Shown: piece after piece, positions 44,075-53,281 of the stretch
Position numbering within the stretch: the first letter of the stretch is position 1
Layout of the letters: every line of letters starts with the position of its first letter
NCBI RefSeq assembly: GCF_003112535.1
Contig: NZ_BEWA01000012.1
Location: 1 to 64,000, forward strand
Direction of reading: 5' to 3'
Length of the DNA stretch: 64,000 bases
Origin: Streptomyces rishiriensis
GTDB taxonomy: Bacteria; Actinomycetota; Actinomycetes; Streptomycetales; Streptomycetaceae
Notes under the pieces: model-generated
Told to the model about the DNA's origin: nothing
The model's database searches: none
The model's input: the letters and a program-made list of their open reading frames with translations, nothing else
Position numbers and translations under genes: made by a program

Positions 44075-46117
44075 TCAGTCGTTGTTTCCCGGCGACGGCG
44101 TCGTCTTCTGGATCTGCAGCAGGAACTCGCCGTTCGACTTCGTCTGCTTCATCTTGTCGAGCAGCAGCTCGATCGCCTGCTGCTGGTCGAGGGCGTGCAG
44201 CACCCGGCGCAGCTTCCAGACGACGGCCAGCTCGTCGTTGCCGAGCAGGATCTCTTCCTTACGGGTGCCGGACGCGTCCACGTCCACCGCCGGGAAGATG
44301 CGCTTGTCGGCGAGCTTGCGGTCGAGCTTGAGCTCCATGTTGCCGGTGCCCTTGAACTCCTCGAAGATCACCTCGTCCATGCGGGACCCGGTGTCCACCA
44401 GCGCGGTGGCGAGGATGGTCAGCGAGCCGCCGTCCTCGATGTTGCGGGCCGCACCGAAGAAGCGCTTCGGCGGGTACAGGGCGGTCGAGTCGACACCACC
44501 GGACAGGATGCGGCCGGAGGCGGGCGCGGCGAGGTTGTACGCACGGCCCAGACGCGTGATCGAGTCGAGCAGCACGACGACGTCGTGGCCCAGCTCCACC
44601 AGGCGCTTGGCGCGCTCGATGGCGAGCTCGGCGACCGTGGTGTGGTCCTCGGCGGGGCGGTCGAAGGTCGAGGAGATGACCTCGCCCTTGACCGACCGCT
44701 GCATGTCGGTGACCTCTTCCGGACGCTCGTCGACCAGGACGACCATCAGGTGGCACTCGGGGTTGTTGTGCGTGATCGCGTTGGCGATCGCCTGCATGAT
44801 CATGGTCTTGCCGGTCTTCGGCGGGGCCACGATCAGACCGCGCTGGCCCTTGCCGATCGGCGACACGAGGTCGATGATCCGGGTCGTCAGCACCCCCGGG
44901 TCCGTCTCCAGACGGAGGCGGTCCTGCGGGTACAGCGGGGTCAGCTTGTTGAACTCCGGTCGCCCGCGCCCGGAGTCGGGCGCCATGCCGTTGGTGGAGT
45001 CCAGGCGGACGAGCGCGTTGAACTTCTCACGACGCTCGCCGTCCTTGGGCTGACGGACCGCACCGGTGACGTGGTCGCCCTTGCGCAGGCCGTTCTTGCG
45101 GACCTGGGCGAGGGAGACGTAGACGTCGTTCGGACCCGGCAGGTAGCCCGACGTCCGGATGAAGGCGTAGTTGTCGAGGATGTCCAGGATGCCCGCGACG
45201 GGGATCAGGACGTCGTCGTCGGCGAGCTGCGGCTCCGCGGCGCCGATCTCGTCGCGCCCACGGCGGCCACGGCGGTCGCGGTAACGGCCGCGACGGCCAC
45301 GCCGGCCGCCCTCGAAGTCGTCGTCGTCCTGGGGGCCGTTGTCGCGCTGCTGGCGGTCCTGGCGGCCGCCGCTCTGCTGCTGCTGGCCCTGCTGCTGACC
45401 GCCACGCTGCTGCTGACCGCCCTGCTGGTCGTCGCCCTTGCGACGGTCGCCGCGGTCACCGCGCTCGCCCCGGTCACCGCGCTCGCGGCCGCGCTCACGG
45501 CGGTCGCGGCGACGGCCCTCGGCGCCGTCGGCGTCACCGCGGGCATCGCCCTGCGGCTGGCCCTGGGCCTCGGTCTGGGCCGGGGCGGACGTCTCCGTCT
45601 TCGCGGCGGTCTTCGCCTCGGCGACGACCGTCTCCGGGCTGCCCGCGTCGGCGGTGGCGCGGCGACGACGGCGCTCGACGGGGGCTTCGCCGCCGGCCGG
45701 CTGGCCGGGGATCTCGATCTGCTGCTGGGCCACGGCCTTCTCGGCGGAAGCCTCGGCCGGGGCGGCGTCCGCCTTCTTCTCGGCGGCCTCGCCCGTGCGC
45801 GCCTTGGAGGTGGCGCGGCGCTTGGGCTTGGTCTCGGCGGCGTCGGCCGCGGGAGTCGCCTTCGCCGGAGCGGCTCCGCCTCCCCCGGCCTGCGCCTCCT
45901 TGATGACCTCGATCAGCTGGCTCTTGCGCATCCGCGCCGTGCCCCTGATGCCGAGTCCGGATGCGACCTGCTGCAGCTCGGCCAGCACCATGCCGTCGAG
46001 GCCGGTACCGCGGCGCCGCCGCGAGCCCGCACCGGTGGCAGGCGCGGAGGCGTCCGTGGCGGGCGCGGCAGCGGTCTCCTCGACACGTGCGCCCATCAGA
46101 TCGGTGGTGTCGCTCAC
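44075..46117 (-). CDS. rho: Transcription termination factor Rho
   Basis: 680 aa, longer than the 419-aa E. coli protein. The N-terminal Rho_N helix region (GMVLAELQQVASGLGIRG...KSQLIEVIKEAQ) is followed by ~230 residues of low-complexity Ala/Glu- then Arg/Gln/Asp/Gly-rich sequence (for example GDDQQGGQQQRGGQQQGQQQ), then the S1-like RNA-binding domain and the hexameric ATPase with P-loop APPKTGKT (K437). This actinobacterial insertion is known to alter RNA binding. ATG 46117; preceded by a 405-bp leader. Confidence 0.96.
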   Translation of the reverse strand: MSDTTDLMGARVEETAAAPATDASAPATGAGSRRRRGTGLDGMVLAELQQVASGLGIRGTARMRKSQLIEVIKEAQAGGGGAAPAKATPAADAAETKPKRRATSKARTGEAAEKKADAAPAEASAEKAVAQQQIEIPGQPAGGEAPVERRRRRATADAGSPETVVAEAKTAAKTETSAPAQTEAQGQPQGDARGDADGAEGRRRDRRERGRERGDRGERGDRGDRRKGDDQQGGQQQRGGQQQGQQQQSGGRQDRQQRDNGPQDDDDFEGGRRGRRGRYRDRRGRRGRDEIGAAEPQLADDDVLIPVAGILDILDNYAFIRTSGYLPGPNDVYVSLAQVRKNGLRKGDHVTGAVRQPKDGERREKFNALVRLDSTNGMAPDSGRGRPEFNKLTPLYPQDRLRLETDPGVLTTRIIDLVSPIGKGQRGLIVAPPKTGKTMIMQAIANAITHNNPECHLMVVLVDERPEEVTDMQRSVKGEVISSTFDRPAEDHTTVAELAIERAKRLVELGHDVVVLLDSITRLGRAYNLAAPASGRILSGGVDSTALYPPKRFFGAARNIEDGGSLTILATALVDTGSRMDEVIFEEFKGTGNMELKLDRKLADKRIFPAVDVDASGTRKEEILLGNDELAVVWKLRRVLHALDQQQAIELLLDKMKQTKSNGEFLLQIQKTTPSPGNND

Positions 46118-46522
46118 GAAGGGTCCTTCCCTGGAGCGGACGTCGGCCTGTCTGGCTCGGCGACCGTTTGTGCTGTCCGACTTCGATCCTTGCTGTGGCG
46201 AAGCCGGGGCGGTTGTCCGCCGAAGCGGCGGAAGAGATTTCTGGTGATGGCGCTTCCTGAGCGAACCGTGGCATCCAGTGTCACGTCGCGAGGTCGCACC
46301 GATTCCGGAGCGTGTCCCGAAGACCGCTCAGCGTCGCTGCACGGCGTACTGCCCAGGTACGACGTACGGAACGCAGTGCGGCTTGGGAAGCTCCCGGAAG
46401 AATGTCTGTCCCGAAGGGGGACACAAAGCACCTCGCCATGGTGGGGTCGGGTGCAGACTTGAGATTAACACTACCGGATCCAACAAACATTCCCCCTCTC
46501 GAAATCCGGCAACCGTGCACTT
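46118..46522. other. rho leader region with possible upstream ORF
   Basis: A 405-bp gap between thrB and rho, both minus strand. It holds an open frame at 46281-46490 (minus, 69 codons, MFVGSGSVNLKSAPDPTMAR...) whose ATG is preceded by GAGAGGGGG, possibly a leader peptide gene. A TAGTGT box near 46468-46473 (minus) fits a -10 element. No riboswitch recognised. Coding status of the small frame is unproven. Confidence 0.35.
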
Positions 46523-47452
46523 CTAGATGTCGCCGGAGGGCGCCAGGGGCAGCACGCTCGCCCCTCGCAGGTCCAGGGCCAGGCGGTTCGCAGCCCAGTG
46601 CGGGCCGGCCGAGGCCTCGATCTTTTCGGCCGTTCCCGCGTCGGCCAGCGCCATCACGGTGGGCCCCGCGCCGGAGATCACCGCGGGGATCCCGTCCGCG
46701 CGCAACCGCTCCACCAGTGCGGCGCTGTCCGGCATGGCCGGTGCGCGGTACTCCTGGTGCAGACGGTCCTCGGTGGCAGGCAACAGCAGTTCGGGACGTC
46801 GCGTGAGGGCCTCGACGAGCAGGCCGGCGCGGCCCGCGTTGGCGGCCGCGTCGACGTGCGGCACGGAACGCGGGAGCAGTCCGCGCGCGGTCTCGGTCAG
46901 CACCGGCTTTCCGGGCACGAAAACCACCGGAACGATGGAACGGGCGGGCTCCATCCTGATCGCCCGCGCGGCGCCCGCCTCCATCCAGGACAGGGTGAAC
47001 CCGCCGAGGAGACAGGCCGCCACGTTGTCCGGGTGGCCCTCGATCTCGGTCGCGAGCTCCAGCAGGGCCGCGTCGTCGAGCCTGCTCTCGCCGCCTATGG
47101 TCACCGCGCGCGCGGCGACGATGCCCGCGCAGATCGCGGCCGACGAGGAGCCGAGACCCCGGCCGTGCGGGATGCGGTTGGCGCAGACGATCTCCAGACC
47201 GCGCGGCTGGCCGCCCAGGACGTCGAAGGCCGTGCGCAGGGACCGGACGAGAAGGTGCTTCTCGTCCCGCGGCAGCGTCTCGCTGCCCTCCCCCGCGATG
47301 TCGATGTGCAGCCCTGAGTCGGCCACCCGGACGACCACGTCGTCGTAGAGTCCCAGCGCGAGGCCGAAGGCGTCGAAGCCCGGGCCGAGGTTGGCGCTGG
47401 TGGCGGGGACGCGCACCCGGACGGGGGCGGCACGGAAGGCGGGACCGGCCAT
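46523..47452 (-). CDS. thrB: Homoserine kinase
   Basis: 309-aa GHMP kinase that phosphorylates homoserine for threonine synthesis. The nucleotide loop IPHGRGLGSSSAA and the C-terminal SGAGPTVMAL are present, with VPATSANLGPGFDAFGLALG near the start. ATG 47452; AAGGAGAG lies about 10 nt upstream. Separated from thrC by an unusually long repeat-bearing gap, so it may have its own promoter. Confidence 0.96.
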   Translation of the reverse strand: MAGPAFRAAPVRVRVPATSANLGPGFDAFGLALGLYDDVVVRVADSGLHIDIAGEGSETLPRDEKHLLVRSLRTAFDVLGGQPRGLEIVCANRIPHGRGLGSSSAAICAGIVAARAVTIGGESRLDDAALLELATEIEGHPDNVAACLLGGFTLSWMEAGAARAIRMEPARSIVPVVFVPGKPVLTETARGLLPRSVPHVDAAANAGRAGLLVEALTRRPELLLPATEDRLHQEYRAPAMPDSAALVERLRADGIPAVISGAGPTVMALADAGTAEKIEASAGPHWAANRLALDLRGASVLPLAPSGDI

Positions 47453-47988
47453 CTCGCGATGACTCTCCTTGAGCTGCGGGGCTGTCGAATGAGATGCGAT
47501 GCGTAGGTGAGGACCCGGGACCGCGACGGCGACGGCGACGCGTCACTACGGCATATGCGGTGGGCGGGTTCGGTACAGCCTATCTAAGGAAGGTTCTGCC
47601 GCGACATAGGGCGCACAGGAGGCGCACGATGCGTGTCGTAAGCCCCCCGTGCACCCCGGATGGGGAAGTCCCCGGCGGGTCGCTCGCAGGTCACCTCGGG
47701 GATCCCAACCGCTTGGCGGAACACCGGCGGGCTTCACGGGGGGGGCGGGCCTCAGGCCACGTGCTTCGGCATCTGTCTCGGCAGCTGCGTCCGAGGCCGC
47801 GTCGGCATCTGCCTCGGCAGCCGCGTCACCGGGCGCCACCCGGCATCGCCCGGTGTCGCCCGATGACGCCTGATCCCGTCCGGTGACGCCCGATGACGCC
47901 TGATCCCGTCCGGTGACGCCCGATGTCCGTCCGCCCGACGTCCGTTTCCCGTCCGTCCGACGTCCGCCCTTCGCCCGTCCGGTGTCGC
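47453..47988. other. Repeat-containing gap between thrC and thrB
   Basis: A 536-bp intergenic region. A 25-bp motif occurs at 47767-47791 and 47803-47827 with two mismatches (36-bp spacing), and a 30-bp unit is exactly duplicated at 47861-47890 and 47891-47920. Additional CGTCCG-type short repeats fill 47921-47985. A minus-strand frame at 47546-47839 (DAAAEADADAASDAAAETDAEA...) spans the first repeat but has no convincing ribosome-binding site. No gene called. Confidence 0.6.
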
Positions 47989-49047
47989 TTACGCGAGCCC
48001 GAGGCGCTCGGCGGCCGTCGCCGCGTCGACCGGGACGGTGACCGGCTGCGGTGCGCCCGCGACGGCCCAGTCGGGGTCCTTCAGGCCGTTGCCGGTGACG
48101 GTGCAGACGATCCGCTGTCCCGGGTCGACCTTGCCCTGCTCGGCCGCCTTCAGCAGACCGGCCACGGACGCGGCGGAGGCGGGCTCCACGAAGACGCCCT
48201 CCTGCGCGGCCAACAGCCGGTAGGCGCGCAGGATCTCACGGTCCGTCACCTCGTCGATGAAGCCGCCGGACTCCTCCTGCGCGGCCAGCGCGAACTTCCA
48301 GGAGGCCGGGTTGCCGATGCGGATCGCGGTGGCGATCGTCGACGGGTCCTTGACGACCTCGCCGCGCACGATCGGGGCGCTGCCGGACGCCTGGAAGCCC
48401 CACATCCGGGGCGTGCGAGCGGCGACCTTGTCGGCGGCGTACTCCTGGTACCCCTTCCAGTACGCGGTGATGTTGCCCGCGTTGCCGACCGGCAGGACGT
48501 GGATGTCGGGGGCGTCGCCCAGCATGTCCACGATCTCGAAGGCAGCCGTCTTCTGGCCCTCGATGCGCACCGGATTCACCGAATTGACCAGCGCCACCGG
48601 GTAGTTGTCGCTCAGCGCACGCGCCAGCGTGAGGCAGTCGTCGAAGTTGCCCTCGACCTGGAGGATCTTCGCGCCGTGGATGAGCGCCTGCCCCATCTTG
48701 CCGAGCGCGATCTTGCCCTGCGGGACGAGGACGGCCGAGACCATGCCCGCACGCACCGCGTACGCGGCGGCGGAGGCGGAGGTGTTGCCGGTGGAGGCGC
48801 AGATGACGGCCTGCGCGCCCTCCTCCTTGGCCCGCGTGATGGCCATGGTCATGCCCCGGTCCTTGAAGGACCCGGTGGGGTTCGCGCCCTCCACCTTGAG
48901 GTGGACCTCGCAGCCCGTGCGCTCGGAGAGCACCTGCGCGGGGACGAGGGGTGTGCCGCCCTCACGGAGCGTCACTACGGGCGTGCTGTCGGAAACCGGC
49001 AGCCGGTCCCGGTACTCCTCGATGATTCCGCGCCACTGGTGGGTCAT
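47989..49047 (-). CDS. thrC: Threonine synthase
   Basis: 352-aa fold-type II PLP enzyme converting O-phosphohomoserine to threonine. PLP lysine K62 in GSFKDRG, with STGNTSASAAAYA and VGNAGNITAYW binding loops. ATG 49047, 6 bp after the hom stop, so it is co-transcribed with hom. Compact (type 1b-like) length. Confidence 0.97.
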   Translation of the reverse strand: MTHQWRGIIEEYRDRLPVSDSTPVVTLREGGTPLVPAQVLSERTGCEVHLKVEGANPTGSFKDRGMTMAITRAKEEGAQAVICASTGNTSASAAAYAVRAGMVSAVLVPQGKIALGKMGQALIHGAKILQVEGNFDDCLTLARALSDNYPVALVNSVNPVRIEGQKTAAFEIVDMLGDAPDIHVLPVGNAGNITAYWKGYQEYAADKVAARTPRMWGFQASGSAPIVRGEVVKDPSTIATAIRIGNPASWKFALAAQEESGGFIDEVTDREILRAYRLLAAQEGVFVEPASAASVAGLLKAAEQGKVDPGQRIVCTVTGNGLKDPDWAVAGAPQPVTVPVDAATAAERLGLA

Positions 49048-49053
49048 TGCTGG

Positions 49054-50355
49054 TTACTCTCCTTCAACCCGCATGATGCTGGCGACACCCCGCACGGTGT
49101 CGAGCTTGCGCAGCGCCTCGACGGTCCCGGTGAGGGAGGCGTCGGACGCGCGATGGGTGACGACGACGAGGGAGGCCTCGCCGCTTCCGTCCAGTCGGCC
49201 CTGCTGCCGCACGGTGTCGATGGAGACCCCGTGCTCGGCGAAGACGGTGGCGACCTGGGCGAGAACGCCAGGCTTGTCCGCGACGTCGAGACTGATGTGA
49301 TACCGGGTGACGACATCGCCCATGGGCGACACCGGCAGCGCGGCGTAGGCCGACTCGCCGGGCCCCGTCGCCCCGCTGAGCCGGTTGCGGCAGACGGCGA
49401 CCAGGTCGCCGAGCACGGCGGAGGCGGTGGGAGCACCGCCGGCGCCGGGACCGTAGAACATGAGCTGCCCGGCCGCGTCCGACTCGACGAACACGGCGTT
49501 GTAGGCGCCGCGCACGGAGGCGAGGGGATGGCTCAGCGGAATCATCGCGGGATGCACCCGCGCGGTGACCGAGGCCCCGTCCGCGGCTCGCTCGCAGATG
49601 GCGAGCAGCTTGATGGTGCAGCCCATCTCCCGGGCGGAGGCGAAGTCGGCCGACGTCACCTCGGTCATGCCCTCGCGGTAGACGTCGTCGAGGCGCACGC
49701 GCGTGTGGAAGGCGATCCCGGCGAGGATGGCGGCCTTGGCGGCGGCGTCGAACGCCTCGACGTCGGCCGTCGGGTCGGCCTCCGCGTAGCCCAGGGCGGT
49801 GGCCTCGTCGAGGGCCTCCTGGTATCCGGCGCCCGTGGAGTCCATCTTGTCGAGGATGAAGTTGGTGGTGCCGTTGACGATGCCCAGCACCCGGTTCACC
49901 TTGTCGCCGGCGAGGGACTCGCGCAGCGGCCGGATCAGCGGAATGGCGCCGGCGACGGCGGCCTCGTAGTAGAGGTCCTCGCCGTGCTCCTCGGCGGCGG
50001 CGTGCAGGGCGGCGCCGTCCTGCGCGAGGAGCGCCTTGTTCGCCGAGACGACGGACGCGCCGTACTCGAAGGCGGTGGTGATGAGCGAACGAGCGGGCTC
50101 GATGCCGCCGATGACCTCGACGACGACGTCGATGTCCCCGCGTTTGACCAGAGCGGTGGCGTCGGTGGTGACGAGGGCGGGGTCGATGCCCTCCCGGACC
50201 CTGGAGGGCCGGCGCACCGCCACTCCGGCGAGCTCCACGGGGGCGCCGATCCGGGCGGCGAGGTCGTCGGCGTGCGTCGTCATGATGCGCGCCACCTCTG
50301 AGCCGACCACTCCACAGCCCAGCAGCGCCACCTTCAGCGGACGCGTACGCATCAT
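49054..50355 (-). CDS. hom: Homoserine dehydrogenase
   Basis: 433 aa. N-terminal NAD(P)-binding GCGVVGSEVA, catalytic domain (SANKALLAQ, NGTTNFILDKM, GYAEADPTADVEAFDAAAK) and a C-terminal ACT domain (about 350-433, HISLDVADKPGVLAQVATVFAEHGVSID) that usually confers threonine feedback inhibition. ATG 50355; the frame remains open to 50409. Precedes thrC. Confidence 0.96.
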   Translation of the reverse strand: MMRTRPLKVALLGCGVVGSEVARIMTTHADDLAARIGAPVELAGVAVRRPSRVREGIDPALVTTDATALVKRGDIDVVVEVIGGIEPARSLITTAFEYGASVVSANKALLAQDGAALHAAAEEHGEDLYYEAAVAGAIPLIRPLRESLAGDKVNRVLGIVNGTTNFILDKMDSTGAGYQEALDEATALGYAEADPTADVEAFDAAAKAAILAGIAFHTRVRLDDVYREGMTEVTSADFASAREMGCTIKLLAICERAADGASVTARVHPAMIPLSHPLASVRGAYNAVFVESDAAGQLMFYGPGAGGAPTASAVLGDLVAVCRNRLSGATGPGESAYAALPVSPMGDVVTRYHISLDVADKPGVLAQVATVFAEHGVSIDTVRQQGRLDGSGEASLVVVTHRASDASLTGTVEALRKLDTVRGVASIMRVEGE

Positions 50356-50523
50356 CCGACCTCGTTTCCTCTTACCGTCTACGGATGTTTCCGGTTGACC
50401 CAGTCTCACTCACCGGACCGGACTTTCTGCCCCTGGTCCGGATCGTGAGACATCTATTTCATTTCCAGGAGACGGCAGACAGGAGATCTTCCACCCGTCC
50501 CCCGGCCGCTGCCGCCGCCGCGC

Positions 50524-51915
50524 TCAGCCGACGTCGAGCCGCAGCAGATCCTCCTCCGTCTCCCGCCGTACGACGACCCGCGACTCCCCCTCGTGCACGA
50601 CGACGACCGGCGGCCGCAGCACGTGGTTGTAGTTGCTGGCCATGGACCGGCAGTACGCACCGGTGGCGGGCACGGCGATGAGATCGCCCGGCGCCAGGTC
50701 GGCCGGCAGGAACGCGTCCTTGACCACGATGTCCCCGCTCTCGCAGTGCTTGCCCACGACCCGCGCCGGCATCGGCGCGGCGTCGGAGACACGCGAGACG
50801 AGCGCGACGCTGTACTCGGCGTCGTACAGCGCGGTGCGGATGTTGTCCGACATGCCGCCGTCGACGGAGACGTACGTCCGCAGCCCGTCGAGCGGCTTGA
50901 CGGTGCCCACCTCGTAGAGGGTGAAGGCAGTGGGCCCCACGATGGCGCGCCCCGGCTCCACCGAGATGCGCGGCGTCCGCAGCCGGGCCGACTCGCACTC
51001 ACGCGTGACGATCTCCGTCAGCGCCTTGGCGATCTCGTGCGGCTCGCGCGGATCGTCGTCACTGGTGTAGGCGATCCCGAGCCCGCCGCCGAGGTCGATC
51101 TCCGGCAGCTCGACCCCGTGCTCGTCACGGATGTCCTTGAGCAGCCCGACGACCCGGTGGGCGGCGACCTCGAAGCCGGACATGTCGAAGATCTGCGATC
51201 CGATGTGCGAGTGGATCCCGATCAGCTCCAGCCCGTCGAGCTGGAGCGCCCGCCGCACGGCCTCGGCGGCCTGCCCGCCGGCGAGCGGGATCCCGAACTT
51301 CTGGTCCTCGTGGGCGGTGGCGATGAACTCGTGCGTGTGCGCCTCGACGCCGACGGTGACCCGGATCTGCACCCGCTGCCGCTTGCCCCGCGACTGCGCG
51401 ATGTGCGCGACCCGCACGATCTCCTGGAACGAGTCGAGCACGATCCGCCCGACACCCGCGTCGACGGCGCGCTCGATCTCGACCGTCGACTTGTTGTTGC
51501 CGTGGAAGGCGATCCGGTCGGCGGGCATGCCGGCGGACAGGGCGGTGGCGAGCTCGCCGCCGGAGCAGACGTCGAGGTTCAGCCCCTCCTCGTGCAGCCA
51601 CCGCACGACGGCCCGGGACAGGAACGCCTTGCCCGCGTAGAAGACGTCGGCGTCGGCCCCGAACGCGGTGCGCCAGGCCCGGGCCCGGTCGCGGAAGTCG
51701 GCCTCGTCGAGGATGTAGGCGGGCGTGCCGTGCTGCTCGGCGAGGGTGAGGACGTCGACGCCGCCGACGGTCACGACACCGTCGTCGTCGCGGGCGACGG
51801 TCCGCGCCCACACCTTGGGGTCGAGGGCGTTGAGGTCGGCGGGCGGAGCGGAGTAGTGGCCCTCGGGAAGGACGTCGGCGTGACGGGGCCCGGCGGGGTG
51901 GGCGGAACGGCTCAT
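50524..51915 (-). CDS. lysA: Diaminopimelate decarboxylase
   Basis: 463-aa fold-type III PLP enzyme, the last step of lysine synthesis. PLP lysine K96 (VFYAGKAFL), HSHIGSQIFD, EPGRAIVGP and the active-site Cys/Asp region GKHCESGDIVVKDAFLP. ATG 51915 sits 15 bp from nrtL's stop on the same strand. Completes the aspartate-family cluster. Confidence 0.96.
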   Translation of the reverse strand: MSRSAHPAGPRHADVLPEGHYSAPPADLNALDPKVWARTVARDDDGVVTVGGVDVLTLAEQHGTPAYILDEADFRDRARAWRTAFGADADVFYAGKAFLSRAVVRWLHEEGLNLDVCSGGELATALSAGMPADRIAFHGNNKSTVEIERAVDAGVGRIVLDSFQEIVRVAHIAQSRGKRQRVQIRVTVGVEAHTHEFIATAHEDQKFGIPLAGGQAAEAVRRALQLDGLELIGIHSHIGSQIFDMSGFEVAAHRVVGLLKDIRDEHGVELPEIDLGGGLGIAYTSDDDPREPHEIAKALTEIVTRECESARLRTPRISVEPGRAIVGPTAFTLYEVGTVKPLDGLRTYVSVDGGMSDNIRTALYDAEYSVALVSRVSDAAPMPARVVGKHCESGDIVVKDAFLPADLAPGDLIAVPATGAYCRSMASNYNHVLRPPVVVVHEGESRVVVRRETEEDLLRLDVG

Positions 51916-51929
51916 CTGGGCGTGCTCTC

Positions 51930-53012
51930 TCAGAGGTGGTCGGGTGCGTCGATGCCGAGCAGTGACAGGCCGCCGGCCAGCACCGCCCCGGCCGCTTCGG
52001 CGAGCGCGAGCCGGGCACGATGGGCGGCCGAGGGTTTCTCCTCACCACGCGGAAGAACGGCGGGAAGCAGAACGAGCGTGGCGTCGGCCACCCCGACCAG
52101 ATGCCGGGCCAGCCGCGACGGCGCCGAGGAATCGGGAACGACCCGCGGGTCCGACGACAGTTTGGACGGCCGGTTCGACGGGGCGACGGCGACGGCGGTG
52201 GCGAGGACGCGGGGATAGTCCGCGAGCAGGGCGACGAGGTCGGCGGCGTCCAGCGGGCCGGGCTGGGCGGTGAAGCCCAGGTCGGCGGCGTTGCGGCACA
52301 CGGCCCGGGTGCGGGCGTGGGCGTAGCGGACGCGGAAGAGGGGATTGCCCTCGCGCTGGACCAGATGGTCGGCGGTGATGCGGGGCCGGTCGTGCGGGGC
52401 GGGATGGAGCAGGGCCCAGCGAGCGGCGTCGAGACCGAGCGGAGCGGGATCCTCCGGAGCGGGAACGGGCCGCAGAACGGTGGCCCCCCGGTCACCGGCG
52501 ACACCGCCGAGGTCGTGGCCGACGTCGTGGCCGACGTCGTGGCTGACGTCGTGGCTGACGTCGACGCGGCCGCCCTGCGCCCCGATGATCCGCGCCAGCA
52601 CGTCGGCGAGCACCTCGGCCCGCACCTCGTACGGCACCCGCACCGCGAAGACCTCTCCGGCGAGGTCGTCGCTGTGCCCGTACCGCGGGCCGTCGAGCCT
52701 GACCCGCCGGACCAGATCCGGGACGGCGGAACCGTCGAGGCTGATGTTGAGGAACCCGGGCCCGGTGATCTCGACCCCGCGGACGCCCTCGGCGCCCATC
52801 AGATACGGCCGGAGAACCTCGGCCACCCGAAGCGGCGCCTGCCCGGCCGGCCGGGCCAGCTGCAGCGCGATGTTGGTGGCGTAGTCCCCCCGCCCCCCGG
52901 GCCCCGGCGGCGTGACCACGGCACGAGCGGGAACGGCCACGCTGAGCTCCCCCTCGTCGACAGCACGACGCACCGCGCACAGCACGGTACGAGAGAGCTC
53001 GACGGGGGTCAC
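51930..53012 (-). CDS. nrtL: ArgS-related anticodon-binding protein NrtL
   Basis: About 360 aa. The N-terminal ~115 residues resemble the ArgS N-terminal tRNA-binding domain (ELSRTVLCAVRRAVDEGEL, GDYATNIALQLARPAG, GVEITGPGFLNISL). The C-terminal ~180 residues resemble the DALR anticodon-binding domain (RVRYAHARTRAVCRNAADLG...LLPAVL). The Rossmann catalytic core with HIGH and KMSK motifs is missing. A short HDVS/HDVG repeat lies between the two parts. GTG 53012 gives the ArgS-like N-terminus; the frame is open to 53171. Upstream of lysA; role unknown. Confidence 0.85.
   Translation of the reverse strand: MTPVELSRTVLCAVRRAVDEGELSVAVPARAVVTPPGPGGRGDYATNIALQLARPAGQAPLRVAEVLRPYLMGAEGVRGVEITGPGFLNISLDGSAVPDLVRRVRLDGPRYGHSDDLAGEVFAVRVPYEVRAEVLADVLARIIGAQGGRVDVSHDVSHDVGHDVGHDLGGVAGDRGATVLRPVPAPEDPAPLGLDAARWALLHPAPHDRPRITADHLVQREGNPLFRVRYAHARTRAVCRNAADLGFTAQPGPLDAADLVALLADYPRVLATAVAVAPSNRPSKLSSDPRVVPDSSAPSRLARHLVGVADATLVLLPAVLPRGEEKPSAAHRARLALAEAAGAVLAGGLSLLGIDAPDHL
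52512..52559. repeat. 12-bp in-frame tandem repeat in nrtL
   Basis: Four copies of GTCGTGGC(C/T)GAC encode the HDVS-HDVS-HDVG-HDVG stretch located where the ArgS catalytic core would be in a full-length synthetase. Confidence 0.85.
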
Positions 53013-53222
53013 GGGGACAAGCGTAGGGGAGGAGGGGGGTGGCTGGGCGAGCCGGTCAGCCAAGGTCCCGAGATGTGGACGCCGAGAAGACCGAGAAAGG
53101 CCACACCCGAACCCGGACGCCGGAAAAGGGCACGCACGAACGGTGGACGGCACGACTGACGAGGAGCCCAAGGCGGACGGTGGGAGAGAGCGGACGGCGA
53201 GAGAGGGGACGGCGAGAGTGAA

Positions 53223-53270
53223 GACTCGGGACTCGGTGCTCAGGACTCGGTGCTCGGTGCTCGGGACTCG
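53223..53270. repeat. 14-bp tandem repeat in the nrtL-regulator gap
   Basis: GGACTCGGTGCTC units repeat with 14-bp period (53228-53241, 53242-53255) plus partial copies, just 12 bp downstream of the response-regulator stop. Confidence 0.7.
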
Positions 53271-53281
53271 AAGGCAGAGCC

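Noticed and set aside
47546..47839. Ala/Asp/Glu-rich minus-strand frame between thrC and thrB
   Set aside because: Not called as a gene: it coincides with DNA repeats and lacks a clear start signal; kept only as part of a finding.
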